From assembly GCA_044464765.1 (NCBI GenBank), contig JBIQKZ010000019.1, positions 12,266 through 76,265 on the forward strand: DNA of 64,000 bases. The letters are read 5' to 3'. A program made the position numbers and the translations under genes. Positions 1 through 8,379 of this stretch are shown here, piece by piece (the stretch's first letter is position 1; each line of letters starts with the position of its first letter). Origin of the DNA: JBIQKZ01 sp044464765. GTDB lineage: Bacteria > Pseudomonadota > Gammaproteobacteria > Burkholderiales > Burkholderiaceae_B. The notes under the pieces are model-generated. The model made no database searches and was not told the DNA's origin. It saw nothing but the letters and a program-made list of their open reading frames with translations.

Positions 1-1
1 G

Positions 2-136
2 ACGCTGGACATTACCCCCGCTCTGCGGGCGCGCATTAAGGTGTCGGCCTTCACGCAAGGCCTGACCGTGGCCGACCTGCTGCGCGGTCTGCTGGAGCGC
101 GAGTTTCCAGAGCATCGCAACGAGGACACGCCATGA
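2..136 (+). CDS. C-terminal end of a small ribbon-helix-helix-like protein (partial)
   Basis: An open frame runs in from the left edge and stops at 134-136, so only the last 44 codons are seen. The visible tail (LDITPALRARIKVSAFTQG, then TVADLLRGLLERE) looks like the short strand plus two helices of RHH/ParG-type DNA-binding proteins. Its stop overlaps the ATG of the DUF2840 gene by 4 nt, so it belongs to the same transfer operon. In Tn4371-like elements small partition or copy-control proteins precede DUF2840. The start and full length lie outside the window, so the exact role is not decidable here. Confidence 0.5.
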   Translation, partial: TLDITPALRARIKVSAFTQGLTVADLLRGLLEREFPEHRNEDTP

Positions 137-678
137 ATACCTGCGTTTCGCGTACCGCTGGCGCAGCCACGGCGACATCGCTGCCGCCATCTGCCGCGCT
201 AGCCCTGCATGCTAACCGCGCACCGCTGACGCGCGTGGCGCTGGCAACAATCGAACCCCACTTCAATCTTTATCTGCGTTTTGGTGAACCGGCGCATATG
301 CTGAGACTGGACCGCTGGCGGCGCTGGGCGGTGTTTCTGCCGGGCGCGGTGCTCTGCCGCATCCGCTGGCAGGCCAATGACTACGGCACGGTGCGCTGGC
401 AACTCATGGTGATGCAGGCCTTCACGCCGCTGGACGCGACGCAGCGTATCTCCGGCGTGCAGCCTGGTGCGCGCCTGCTGTTGCACGTTGAAGGCCATCA
501 TCCCGTCCGTTCGGTGCTGGAACGCATTGATGCCATTGAGTCACTGGGCATCGCGCCCGCCGCTGCCTCGCCTGCGTACTGGCGCACGCTCGCCAATCGG
601 CTGGCGGCGCGTCAGCCCTTGCCCGACTACACCGTCGAGCGGCATGCCGCCTGGCTGGCTGGGAGGATGCTGCCATGA
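133..678 (+). CDS. DUF2840 domain protein of a Tn4371-type ICE
   Basis: 181 aa, no signal peptide and no membrane segment. Function is unknown. I recognise it as the DUF2840 protein that regularly sits just before the TraF peptidase in Tn4371-like conjugative elements; the RFGEP and LPGAVLCRIRWQANDYGT segments are the conserved-looking core. It overlaps the preceding partial gene and traF (stop 676-678, traF ATG at 675) by 4 nt each, so the three genes are translationally coupled. A role in transfer or maintenance is inferred from position only. Confidence 0.75.
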   Translation: MNTCVSRTAGAATATSLPPSAALALHANRAPLTRVALATIEPHFNLYLRFGEPAHMLRLDRWRRWAVFLPGAVLCRIRWQANDYGTVRWQLMVMQAFTPLDATQRISGVQPGARLLLHVEGHHPVRSVLERIDAIESLGIAPAAASPAYWRTLANRLAARQPLPDYTVERHAAWLAGRMLP

Positions 679-1262
679 CCAGGATTTTCACTGCCGGCCC
701 TGTGCTGCAACCTCGGTCACGCTGGCGCTTGCGCATCGTGCTGGCGGGCTTCGTTGCTGTCGGCCTCGCTGCGCTGGCCTGGGCGGCATTCACGCCGCCG
801 CTGCCGCGCCTTATCTACAACCCGTCCGACAGCGTAGCGGTCGGTTGGTATCGCGTCGAACCGCTCCAACGTCGGCCTGACTCGCTACCTCGTCGGCTAC
901 GAGTGGGCAGCATCGTTCTGACCCGATTACCTGCCGACGCGGCGGCACTGGCCTCGCAGCGCGGCTACCTGCCGGCCCACATTCCGCTACTCAAACGTGT
1001 GGGCGCGGTCGCGCCGCAACACGTCTGCATCGTGGCTGGTCAGATACGCATCGACGGCGTGCCGGTGGCCGCCGTGCTGCCTGCTGATCGGCTGGGGCGG
1101 CCGCTGCCATCCTGGCCGCATTGCCGGCCACTGGTGGAGGACGAACTGTTCCTGTTGAGCGCCACGAATCCGGCCTCGTTCGACAGCCGCTACTTCGGCC
1201 CGGTCAGCGCAGCCGCCGTGATCGGTATCGCGCATCCGATCTGGCACAAGGCGCAGCCATGA
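675..1262 (+). CDS. traF: Conjugative transfer signal peptidase TraF (S26 family)
   Basis: 195 aa. TraF-type peptidases mature and, in RP4, cyclise the TrbC pilin. One N-terminal transmembrane segment (residues about 20-40) is followed by the S26 serine box NPSDSVAVGWY, with Ser53 as likely nucleophile, and by IPLLKRVGA with Lys107 as likely general base; DSRYFGPV near residue 175 matches the terminal S26 box. The substrate candidate is TrbC at 44642. It overlaps DUF2840 by 4 nt. Length is usual for TraF. Confidence 0.85.
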   Translation: MTRIFTAGPVLQPRSRWRLRIVLAGFVAVGLAALAWAAFTPPLPRLIYNPSDSVAVGWYRVEPLQRRPDSLPRRLRVGSIVLTRLPADAAALASQRGYLPAHIPLLKRVGAVAPQHVCIVAGQIRIDGVPVAAVLPADRLGRPLPSWPHCRPLVEDELFLLSATNPASFDSRYFGPVSAAAVIGIAHPIWHKAQP

Positions 1263-1745
1263 GGATCGCCGATTCATTGCACGTTGCTGTGCATGTCATC
1301 GTGCTATCGGGCGTGTCATGGTCGCTGCCGTCGTCGTGTTGCGGCGCATGCCTGCTGGTGCCGATCCTGTGTATTGCGCATTGCATGCCGCGCAACCTCT
1401 GGCGCAGCCGTCCCACGTGCAGCCGTCTTGCCTCGAACGCGCCTGTCCTGCGGCCTCTGGCACATCCATCAGCGCGTGCGCCGGTGCGCTGGCTGCACAT
1501 GCAGCAGCGCCATCGGGCCGCCGACGCCGGGAGCGAAAGCGACAGGCAAAGGCGGAAGGCAAGACAAAAGGGGTCGGCACCCAACCGCCCGCAAAGCCAG
1601 TCTGCACATGGGGGTGGCGCGGCACGATGCGGCGTTGCCGTCGTGCCGCTGGGGGCACGATTCCCGCGCCAAGACGGAGCTGGCCGCGTGCTTCACACGA
1701 CCGGCTACGCCACAACTGCATTCAGAACTTACAGGGAGCGTAGCC
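1263..1745 (+). other. 480-bp interval between traF and relaxase with no gene I can defend
   Basis: Three plus-strand frames stay open over most of this GC-rich stretch, one starting at ATG 1259 (overlapping the traF stop, ending 1765), one at ATG 1318 (ending 1743), and one continuous with the relaxase frame from 1284. None gives a protein I recognise: all are rich in Arg, Ala and Cys without domain motifs. The 1259 frame has the right 4-nt overlap and a hydrophobic start, so a short secreted or lipoprotein-like product is possible. Long open frames are expected by chance in such high-GC DNA. Confidence 0.3.
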
Positions 1746-3749
1746 ATGAGCGACCGCCGCGATGATGATTTCCGGGTGCGTCCCAGCGCCCCGAAGAGCC
1801 GGGGCAAGGGTCAAGGCCAAGGTTTTATTTCCAAGGTGCTCAAGCAGACCGGCAAGGCCAGCGGGGGCAAGTCCTCGATGCGCCATTCCGCAGCCGGTAG
1901 CCGTGGCGCACGCACCGGTCAGCGTCCCGGCGCACGCCTGGGTCGCGGCCATACGGCGGCGCGCTTCGCAGGCGCCAATCTCACGCCATTCTCGCGACGT
2001 GTGACTATCAAGACGCTGCTGGTGAATCAGCAACGTGCCAGCTCCCAGTCGCTCGCCAAGCACCTGCGCTACATCGAGCGTGACGGCGCGGGCCGCGATG
2101 GCGAGCCGGGCCAAGCCTATGGGCCACAGACGGACGTCGCCGATCTGGATGCCTTCAAGGAACGCTGCGCCGAGGATCGGCACCATTTCCGCTTCATTGT
2201 CTCGCCCGAAGATGGCGCGGAGCTGGATAACCTAAGGACCTACACCCGGCATCTGGTGAGCCGCATGGAAGCCGACCTGGGTACGCGCCTGGATTGGGTG
2301 GCGGTGGATCACTGGAATACCGATAATCCGCACACCCACCTGATCGTGCGCGGGCGCGACGATACCGGCCAAGACCTCATCGTTGCGGGCGACTATATCG
2401 CCCAGGGCTTGCGTCATCGTGCTTCAGAACTGGCGACCGAATGGCTGGGGCCGCGCACCGAACGGGAGATCCAGCAGACCATGCAGCGCGAAGTGGAACA
2501 GGAGCGATGGACGAGCCTGGACCGCACTCTGCAAAGTGAGATCGGCGAGGATGGCCGGGTGCAGATCCAACGCTTCAATGAGCCGAACTTGCAACGCCAG
2601 CGCCTGCTGCTGATCGGTCGCCTGCAACGCTTGCAGCGCCTGGGGCTGGCCGATGAAATACAGCCCGGCACCTGGGCCATGCACACCGACGCTGAAAAAA
2701 CCTTGCGCGCCCTGGGCGAGCGGGGCGACATTATCCGCACCATGCAGCGGGCCATGAGCGGAAAACAACGCGAACTTGCCGTATTCGAGCCGGGCCAAGA
2801 TGACGATGGAGGTGGACGCGCCATCGTTGGGCGCGTGGCGGCCAAGGGGCTGGATGATGAGCTGCGCGACCGGGGCTATCTGGTGATCGACGGCGTGGAC
2901 GGCAAGGCCCATTACGTTGCACTCAATGCTCGCGACGAACCGGCCAACTATCCGACTGGCGCGGTGGTGGAAGTGAAGGGTTTCGCCGACATCCGGGGGG
3001 CTGACCGCAACATCGTGGAGCTGGCCAGCGACGGTCTGTATCGGACCGATCATCATCTTGCCATTGAGCAAGGCCGGGTCAAGGCTGGGCGCGACCCGCA
3101 GGAAGTGGTCGCGTCGCACGTTCGTCGGTTGGAAGCCTTGCGCCGCGCCGGCATCGTGGAACGCCTTGCCGAAGGACTATGGAAAGTACCGGGCGATCTG
3201 CCCGAACAAGGCCGTCAGTATGATGCGCAGCGCCTGGGCGGTGTGGCGGTGGAACTGAAATCGCCCTTGCAGATTGAACGGCAAGCCCGCGTGATCGGGG
3301 CTACCTGGCTCGATCAGCAACTGATCAGGGGTGGCAAGGGGTTGGGGGATGTGGGCTTTGGGGGCGAGGCCAAGCAAGCCATGCAGCAGCGCGCCGATTT
3401 CCTTGAGGAACAGGGGCTGGCTCAGCGGCGTGGACAGCGCGTGCTCCTTGCCCGAAATCTGCTGGGCACACTACGTAACCGGGAACTGACCCAGGTGGCT
3501 AGGGACATTGTCACAGAAACAGGCCTGGAGCATCGACCTATCACAGATGGGCAGCGCGTGGCCGGTATCTACAGGCGTAATGTCATGCTTGCCAGTGGGC
3601 GCTACGCGATGCTGGACGACGGCATGGGCTTCTCCCTGGTGCCGTGGCGACCGGTGATCGAGCAGCGGCTGGGCCAGCAGGTCGCTGCAACAGTGCATGG
3701 CGGTAGGGTGTCGTGGGAGATTGGGCGACAGCGAAGCCCTTCCGTTTGA
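1746..3749 (+). CDS. Relaxase/mobilisation nuclease with DUF3363 domain
   Basis: 667 aa. This is the DNA-nicking and strand-carrying enzyme of the element. The basic N-terminus (residues 1-80) is followed by the relaxase domain: AKHLRYIERDG (about 104-114) as motif I region and the HUH-type metal-binding motif, His189 then DNPHTH ending at His198. The remainder is the long DUF3363 region typical of Tn4371-like relaxases. I chose ATG 1746 because GGGAG lies 10 nt upstream and MSDRRDDDFRVRP is the usual start of this family; the frame is open back to 1284 but that extension is unlike the family. Nothing follows on this strand before the cargo. Confidence 0.88.
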   Translation: MSDRRDDDFRVRPSAPKSRGKGQGQGFISKVLKQTGKASGGKSSMRHSAAGSRGARTGQRPGARLGRGHTAARFAGANLTPFSRRVTIKTLLVNQQRASSQSLAKHLRYIERDGAGRDGEPGQAYGPQTDVADLDAFKERCAEDRHHFRFIVSPEDGAELDNLRTYTRHLVSRMEADLGTRLDWVAVDHWNTDNPHTHLIVRGRDDTGQDLIVAGDYIAQGLRHRASELATEWLGPRTEREIQQTMQREVEQERWTSLDRTLQSEIGEDGRVQIQRFNEPNLQRQRLLLIGRLQRLQRLGLADEIQPGTWAMHTDAEKTLRALGERGDIIRTMQRAMSGKQRELAVFEPGQDDDGGGRAIVGRVAAKGLDDELRDRGYLVIDGVDGKAHYVALNARDEPANYPTGAVVEVKGFADIRGADRNIVELASDGLYRTDHHLAIEQGRVKAGRDPQEVVASHVRRLEALRRAGIVERLAEGLWKVPGDLPEQGRQYDAQRLGGVAVELKSPLQIERQARVIGATWLDQQLIRGGKGLGDVGFGGEAKQAMQQRADFLEEQGLAQRRGQRVLLARNLLGTLRNRELTQVARDIVTETGLEHRPITDGQRVAGIYRRNVMLASGRYAMLDDGMGFSLVPWRPVIEQRLGQQVAATVHGGRVSWEIGRQRSPSV

Positions 3750-3763
3750 AGTTTACTTTGTGA

Positions 3764-4678
3764 TTAATCATCCGCCTCAGTGATTAACCACTCCCTGAAT
3801 GCCGCTAATCTGGGCAGATTGGCGCATTCGGGCCTGTAAACGATGTAATAAGACACATTCAACGCAAAGCTGATGTCAGGGAATAGCCTCACCAGGCGCC
3901 CGCTCGACAGATCGTCGCGGGCCATGATACTGCGTGCCAGCGCGATGCCATGCCCCTCAATAGCTGCCTGCAGCACGGCTGCAGAATTATTGATCTGCAT
4001 GCCGCGACGGATCGTCGCTGTGTCACTAACTCCGGCTTTCTTCATCCACTCCTCCCAGGTCGGGAAGCCCGAATGGCCGGGCATCGTCAAGTCATGGATA
4101 AGTGTTTCGCGGATTAGATCACCTGGCTTTCGTAGTTGCCTGCGCTGACGCAGCAGTTCAGGAGAGCATACGGGAAAAGCTTCTTCATCCATGAGCTTGT
4201 CGGCCTTCATGCCTGGCCAGTTTCCCATCCCGTAGCGCACACCGATATCGATGCGCTGGGCTGCGAAGTCCACCGATTTGTGATTGGTGTCCAAGCGTAC
4301 ATCAATGTCTGGACAAGCGGTCTGGAATCGATCTATGCGCGGCAGTAGCCACTTGGCGGCAAATGCCGGGCTTACCGTCACGGTGAGTATCCCGCTGGTT
4401 GATCCCTCTTGTAGCTGTTCCATGCCCAACCTCAACCGGTCGAAACCGACCCGTATGTCTGGCAGCGCACGTTCAGCCACCTCGGTCGGGCTCAGCCGCG
4501 CCTTCCCGCTGTTGACCCGCACGAACAGCGGCGTACCGAGCCAGTCTTCCAGTGTGCGCACGAGTTGGCCCACGGCTGCTGGCGTGACGTTCAGCTCGGT
4601 CGCGGCTGCGGAAAAGCTCTGGTGGCGAGCACTGGCTTCAAACGCTCGCAAGGCGTTCAGATGGACAGGCGACTTCAT
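3764..4678 (-). CDS. LysR-type transcriptional regulator, GcvA-like
   Basis: 304 aa. N-terminal winged helix-turn-helix (LNALRAFEASARHQSFSAAA at the start, about residues 8-65) plus the periplasmic-binding-like effector domain, including the IDIGVRYGMG patch frequent in GcvA-like members. It is divergent from the SDR gene at 4970 across a 291-bp intergenic region, the usual LysR arrangement, so it probably controls the metabolic cassette at 4970-9920. The effector is unknown. It ends 14 bp from the relaxase stop, convergent with it, so it marks the left cargo boundary. Confidence 0.88.
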   Translation of the reverse strand: MKSPVHLNALRAFEASARHQSFSAAATELNVTPAAVGQLVRTLEDWLGTPLFVRVNSGKARLSPTEVAERALPDIRVGFDRLRLGMEQLQEGSTSGILTVTVSPAFAAKWLLPRIDRFQTACPDIDVRLDTNHKSVDFAAQRIDIGVRYGMGNWPGMKADKLMDEEAFPVCSPELLRQRRQLRKPGDLIRETLIHDLTMPGHSGFPTWEEWMKKAGVSDTATIRRGMQINNSAAVLQAAIEGHGIALARSIMARDDLSSGRLVRLFPDISFALNVSYYIVYRPECANLPRLAAFREWLITEADD

Positions 4679-4969
4679 AGCGATAAATATTTTCTTTCAG
4701 TGGCTGATACTTTATCTCATTTGTCACCATAGCGGATCAAGGGAAGAATGATATCTGCCAATGACAGGTATCGACCGAAGGTTACGCAGCAAACAAACAT
4801 CGAAAAGCTTTCAGAAATAATAGTTTTTCTTTGTCTGAAAGTGTGTATTCAACAGCATAGTTTTGTCGTCTGATCAGGGGTCTTACCCATTGTCGGTTGT
4901 CGATACCGAACGTCAATGCAGCGCGTTTCATTTTTTTTGCAAATTTACAGACCAATAGAGGTTATTCAG
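4679..4969. promoter_or_regulatory. Divergent LysR/SDR intergenic region with inverted repeats
   Basis: AT-richer than its surroundings. Two inverted-repeat pairs are visible: CTTTCAGA (4808-4815) with TCTGAAAG (4834-4841), and GGTATCGACCGA (4767-4778) with the related reverse complement at 4893-4907 (TCGGTTGTCGATACC). Such dyads are candidate LysR operators; no protection data exist, and I did not find an unambiguous T-N11-A box. A long T run (4927-4938) precedes the SDR start. Confidence 0.4.
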
Positions 4970-5743
4970 ATGAGTAATCAATTCAAGGATAAGAAGTTAT
5001 TGGTCGTCGGCGGCACCAGCGGGATGGGCCTGGAGACCGCACGCATGGTCCTTGCCGACGGAGGTAGCGCAGTCATCGTGGGTAGCCGTCCGGAGAAGAT
5101 CGAGGACGCGCGTAAGGAAGTGGCCGCGTTGGGCGAGGTCGGGGCATTGACGGCCGACCTGGCCAGTGATGAGGGCGTGGCTGAACTGCTCAAGGCCATC
5201 GACGAGCAGCACTCCGATATCGATCTGCTGGTGAATGCTGCGGGCGTGTTTGTGCCCAAGCCTTTCCTGGAGCATTCGGAAGCCGACTACGACAGCTATA
5301 TGAGGCTGAACAAGGCGCTCTTCTTCATTACCCAGAAGGTCGCTGGCAATTTGGTTGCCAAGGAAAAACCTGGCGCGATTGTCAATATCGGTTCAATGTG
5401 GGCCAAACAAGCCATTGCGGCCACGCCATCTTCGGCCTATTCGATGGCCAAGGCCGGCTTGCATTCGCTAACGCAGCACCTCGCAATGGAATTGGCATCG
5501 AAGCGCATTCGAGTCAATGCCGTGTCACCGGCCGTGGTAGAGACTCCCATCTACGAAGGTTTCATTCCCAAGGAAGAAGTGCACGGCGCGTTGCAAGGTT
5601 TTAACGCGTTTCATCCCATCGGCCGTATCGGTACTCCCCGGGACATTGCTGAAGCTGTCACTTTCCTGCTTTCCGACAAGGCGGGCTGGGTCACGGGCGC
5701 CATCTGGGACGTGGACGGCGGCGTGATGGCCGGCCGCAACTAA
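4970..5743 (+). CDS. SDR-family NAD(P)-dependent oxidoreductase
   Basis: 257 aa. Classical short-chain dehydrogenase: cofactor motif GGTSGMG (residues 14-20), NAAGV near residue 88, catalytic Tyr and Lys in SAYSMAKAG, and the usual C-terminal VTGAIWDVDGG. ATG 4970 is preferred over the upstream frame start at 4916 because AGAGG lies just ahead and the protein then starts at the Rossmann fold. First gene of the plus-strand metabolic cassette and divergent from the LysR gene. The substrate cannot be told; with the adjacent decarboxylase-like, cupin and dehydrogenase genes a catabolic or detoxifying role is inferred. Confidence 0.88.
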   Translation: MSNQFKDKKLLVVGGTSGMGLETARMVLADGGSAVIVGSRPEKIEDARKEVAALGEVGALTADLASDEGVAELLKAIDEQHSDIDLLVNAAGVFVPKPFLEHSEADYDSYMRLNKALFFITQKVAGNLVAKEKPGAIVNIGSMWAKQAIAATPSSAYSMAKAGLHSLTQHLAMELASKRIRVNAVSPAVVETPIYEGFIPKEEVHGALQGFNAFHPIGRIGTPRDIAEAVTFLLSDKAGWVTGAIWDVDGGVMAGRN

Positions 5744-5820
5744 CGCATGGGGGGCAAGGGCTTGGCGCTTTCCCCTTCCTGCCTCTATTTCATCAACCGA
5801 CCTTGCAAGGAGAAATTCAC

Positions 5821-6102
5821 ATGGTCTATCTACAGATAACCCTCAAGATTACTGAAGAAAACCGCGCGGCTGCCGCCGGCGTCTACCAGCAGTACAAGGC
5901 TCCGTTTCTTGATTCCATTGCAGGCGCCAGATCGAAAGAACTGTTGGTGCGTGACGAAGACGTACAGGTGCTGCACGGCTTCGATACTAAAGAGCATGCG
6001 AGCGCCTATCTACAAAGCGATATGTTCACTGCTGACGTGGTTGCCGGTTTGAAGCCGCTGCTCGATGCTGACCCCGACGTGCGCATCTACCAAGTTGCAT
6101 GA
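5821..6102 (+). CDS. Small ABM-like (ferredoxin-fold) protein
   Basis: 93 aa. A strong Shine-Dalgarno (AAGGAG, 5808-5813) precedes ATG 5821. The single-domain pattern, an N-terminal strand, a helix starting ENRAAAAGVYQQYKAPF, then LLVRDEDVQVLHGFDTKEHASAYLQS, resembles dimeric antibiotic-biosynthesis-monooxygenase-like proteins. No catalytic residue can be assigned. It is 77 bp after the SDR gene and is followed directly by a strong hairpin terminator, so SDR plus this gene could form a transcription unit of their own. Confidence 0.65.
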   Translation: MVYLQITLKITEENRAAAAGVYQQYKAPFLDSIAGARSKELLVRDEDVQVLHGFDTKEHASAYLQSDMFTADVVAGLKPLLDADPDVRIYQVA

Positions 6103-6112
6103 TATTCATCAT

Positions 6113-6149
6113 TGCCAGGTGTACAAACCGTTCACCTGGCATTTTCTTT
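6113..6149 (+). terminator. Rho-independent terminator after the ABM-like gene
   Basis: Perfect 9-bp stem, TGCCAGGTG (6113-6121) with CACCTGGCA (6133-6141), 11-nt loop, followed by TTTTCTTT. It begins 10 bp after the upstream stop codon and ends about 20 bp before the next start, so expression of the downstream genes would need read-through or a further promoter. Confidence 0.8.
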
Positions 6150-6170
6150 ACACTGCAAGGTTGTGATCTT

Positions 6171-6516
6171 ATGATGCAAGACTGGAATGCCTATCGCGAC
6201 TCACTGGTGGCGCGCATTGGTGACTATGCTCAGCAAAGCCCGACGGTGATGCAGGCGCTATCGACTCTTAGCGGAGTCGTTGAACAGGGCGGTCACCTGA
6301 CGCCCAAGATGCACGAGTTGATCGCGCTGGCTGTGGCGGTGACCACCCGTTGTGACGGCTGCATTGCCGTGCATACAAAAAAAAGCGGCGGAATTCGGTG
6401 CCACCTTGGAGGAGATTTCCGAGGCGTTGGGTGTTGCCATCGCACTGAATGCGGGCGCGGCGCTGACCTATTCGGCTCGTGTGCTTGACGCTCACGCACA
6501 ACTACCCAACAGATGA
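6171..6516 (+). pseudogene. Carboxymuconolactone decarboxylase/AhpD-like gene, frameshifted
   Basis: The N-terminal half (from ATG 6171) matches the CMD/AhpD family and contains the redox-type CDGC motif followed by IAVHTKK. A run of eight A residues at 6377-6384 then shifts the frame. With seven A the reading continues in family-like sequence (AAEFGATLEEISEALGVAIALNAGAALTYSARVLDAH) to a stop at 6514-6516, giving about 114 aa, the normal size. As sequenced, the product instead ends at 6488 with unrelated residues. Causes may be a true mutation, slippage-based phase variation or a homopolymer read error. Confidence 0.8.
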
Positions 6517-6583
6517 GTTACGCGACGACTGGCGGAATATCCCTTGATCCGGAACACTCTCTGTTACTGCCGCGATAGGAATA

Positions 6584-7261
6584 ATGCCCATGCTTATCAA
6601 CGCAGATTTTTCGCAGCGCGCTAGCGTAACGCCGCAGCAATATGAATGGGTGCCTTCGCCACAAGAGGGCGTCGAGCGGGTGATGCTCGACCGGGTGGGC
6701 GGGGAGCAAGCTCGCGCAACCAGTATTGTGCGATATGCCCCCGAGTCCTATTTCCCGCGTCATCAGCATCCGGGCGGTGAAGAGATCTTGGTGCTGTCCG
6801 GCACCTTCTCTGAGGACGGCATGCATTACCCGGCGGGTTGGTACCTGCGCAGTCCCCCAGGCTCGGGCCACCAGCCCTCCAGCCGAGAAGGGTGCACCAT
6901 TTTCGTCAAACTGCAGCAGATGCAAGCAAACGAACAGCGCGTGGTGCGGATTGACACACAGTCGGCATCGGCCTGGCACCGTCAGGGCAATCGTGAAGTC
7001 TGTCCTCTGTTTTCCGATGAAATCGAGCAGGTCAGCCTGCAACGGCTGGTGCCCGGTGAAGCCCTTTTTATCGACCCGCTAAAAGGCGGCGAGTTTTTGG
7101 TGCTGGCTGGCGTCGTGGTGATGGACGGCCAACGCTATGAACGCGGCAGTTGGATGCGTGTGCCGCTGGGCCAGTGCCTGGAAATCGCTGCAGAAGAGGC
7201 ACACGGCGCTACCTTCTATCTCAAAACCGGCCATTTGGCCGGCATAATGGCAGGGGAATGA
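6584..7261 (+). CDS. Cupin-domain protein, ChrR-like
   Basis: 225 aa, two related cupin halves. The first half carries the metal-binding pattern HQHPGGEEILVLSG with a later GSGH, as in the C-terminal cupin of ChrR anti-sigma factors; no zinc-finger anti-sigma domain precedes it, so it is a stand-alone cupin. The second half (from about residue 140) keeps EFLVLAG and GSWMRVP but has lost the histidine pair. Its stop overlaps the start of the next gene (ATGA, 7258-7261), so the two are translationally coupled. The role is unknown; metal-dependent dioxygenase or sensor activity is possible. Confidence 0.75.
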   Translation: MPMLINADFSQRASVTPQQYEWVPSPQEGVERVMLDRVGGEQARATSIVRYAPESYFPRHQHPGGEEILVLSGTFSEDGMHYPAGWYLRSPPGSGHQPSSREGCTIFVKLQQMQANEQRVVRIDTQSASAWHRQGNREVCPLFSDEIEQVSLQRLVPGEALFIDPLKGGEFLVLAGVVVMDGQRYERGSWMRVPLGQCLEIAAEEAHGATFYLKTGHLAGIMAGE

Positions 7262-8379
7262 ATGTGCGGACGGTACGCATCGCTATCATAGGCGGCGGTC
7301 TGGCCGGACTGTATGCGGCGCGGCTGCTTGAGCAACAAGGCATCCATGACTATGTGGTGCTTGAGGCGCGCCCTACCTGGGGCGGCCGAATTGCTTCCAT
7401 CTCTCCGACCGCAGGCAGCCTGCTGCTTGACCGTTTCGATCTGGGGCCAACATGGTTCTGGCCCGTCTATCAGCGGGACCTCGAGCGCCTTATCGACAGC
7501 CTTGGACTCAATTGCTTCGCGCAACACGAAGAGGGCGATATGGTCGTCGAGTATGCGGACGCAAGGCCCAAGCGCGTGCGGGGTTATGGTTCTGAACCGC
7601 CATCCGTGCGGCTGGCGGGTGGCATGGGCGCGCTGATCGATGCCATAGTTGCCCGCCTGGACTCGAGCAACTTGATCTCTGGCCTGTCTGTGCGACGGCT
7701 GCGGTGCAATGGCCCGCATATGGAGCTGGATGCTGAAGATGATCAAGGCCACTCCACCTCCTATCGTGCAGACCATGTGCTTCTGGCTGTTCCGCCACGC
7801 CTTGCCGCCGCCACCATCGATTTTTCTCCTGCGTTGCCTGAGGTGGTGGCGCACGCTTGGCGCGACACCGCGACATGGATGGCGTCGCACGCCAAGTACA
7901 TCGCCATCTATGACGAACCGTTCTGGCGCGGCCAAGGCCTGTCCGGAGAGGCTCGCAGTGCCAAGGGCCCGTTGGGCGAGATTCATGACGCCTCGATGCC
8001 TGGCGGCAGCGCCGCATTATTCGGCTTCTTCGGCGTACCGGCGGGCGTACGTCGCGGTGTTCCCGAGGAAGTGCTGCACGCGCATTGCCGCGTCCAATTT
8101 GCGCGCCTGTTCGGGGCGGAAGCGTCGACGCCCAAAGCGGATTTCATTAAGGACTGGGCCGTGGACCCTTGCACAGCGACGCCGCTCGACACCGAGGCGG
8201 CGACCCATCACGCTAATGTGCCTATCGCCACCGTGCAGGAAGGTGCATGGCGTAATCGAATCGTGGGCATTGCCAGCGAATGGTCAACACAGTTTCCGGG
8301 TTATGTCGCAGGGGCTATTGATGCGGCGGAGCGTGGGGTGCAGGCGTTGTTGCCAAAACTGACGGAGGTAAAGACATGA
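7258..8379 (+). CDS. FAD-dependent amine oxidase-like protein
   Basis: 373 aa, starting from the ATG that overlaps the cupin stop. N-terminal dinucleotide-binding motif IIGGGLAGLYAARLL with the acidic ribose-binding residue in VVLEARPTWGGR, the standard opening of flavin monoamine oxidases; C-terminal region WSTQFPGYVAGAIDAAERGV matches the second FAD-contacting segment (E..G..GAI.SG type). Shorter than the usual 420-500 aa of the family, so the substrate domain is compact. The stop overlaps the alcohol dehydrogenase start by 4 nt. The substrate is not predictable. Confidence 0.8.
   Translation: MNVRTVRIAIIGGGLAGLYAARLLEQQGIHDYVVLEARPTWGGRIASISPTAGSLLLDRFDLGPTWFWPVYQRDLERLIDSLGLNCFAQHEEGDMVVEYADARPKRVRGYGSEPPSVRLAGGMGALIDAIVARLDSSNLISGLSVRRLRCNGPHMELDAEDDQGHSTSYRADHVLLAVPPRLAAATIDFSPALPEVVAHAWRDTATWMASHAKYIAIYDEPFWRGQGLSGEARSAKGPLGEIHDASMPGGSAALFGFFGVPAGVRRGVPEEVLHAHCRVQFARLFGAEASTPKADFIKDWAVDPCTATPLDTEAATHHANVPIATVQEGAWRNRIVGIASEWSTQFPGYVAGAIDAAERGVQALLPKLTEVKT

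Noticed and set aside
1284..1745. N-terminal extension of the relaxase by 154 codons
   Set aside because: The extension is Cys/Arg-rich with no relaxase features, and a ribosome-binding site and family-typical start are at 1746.
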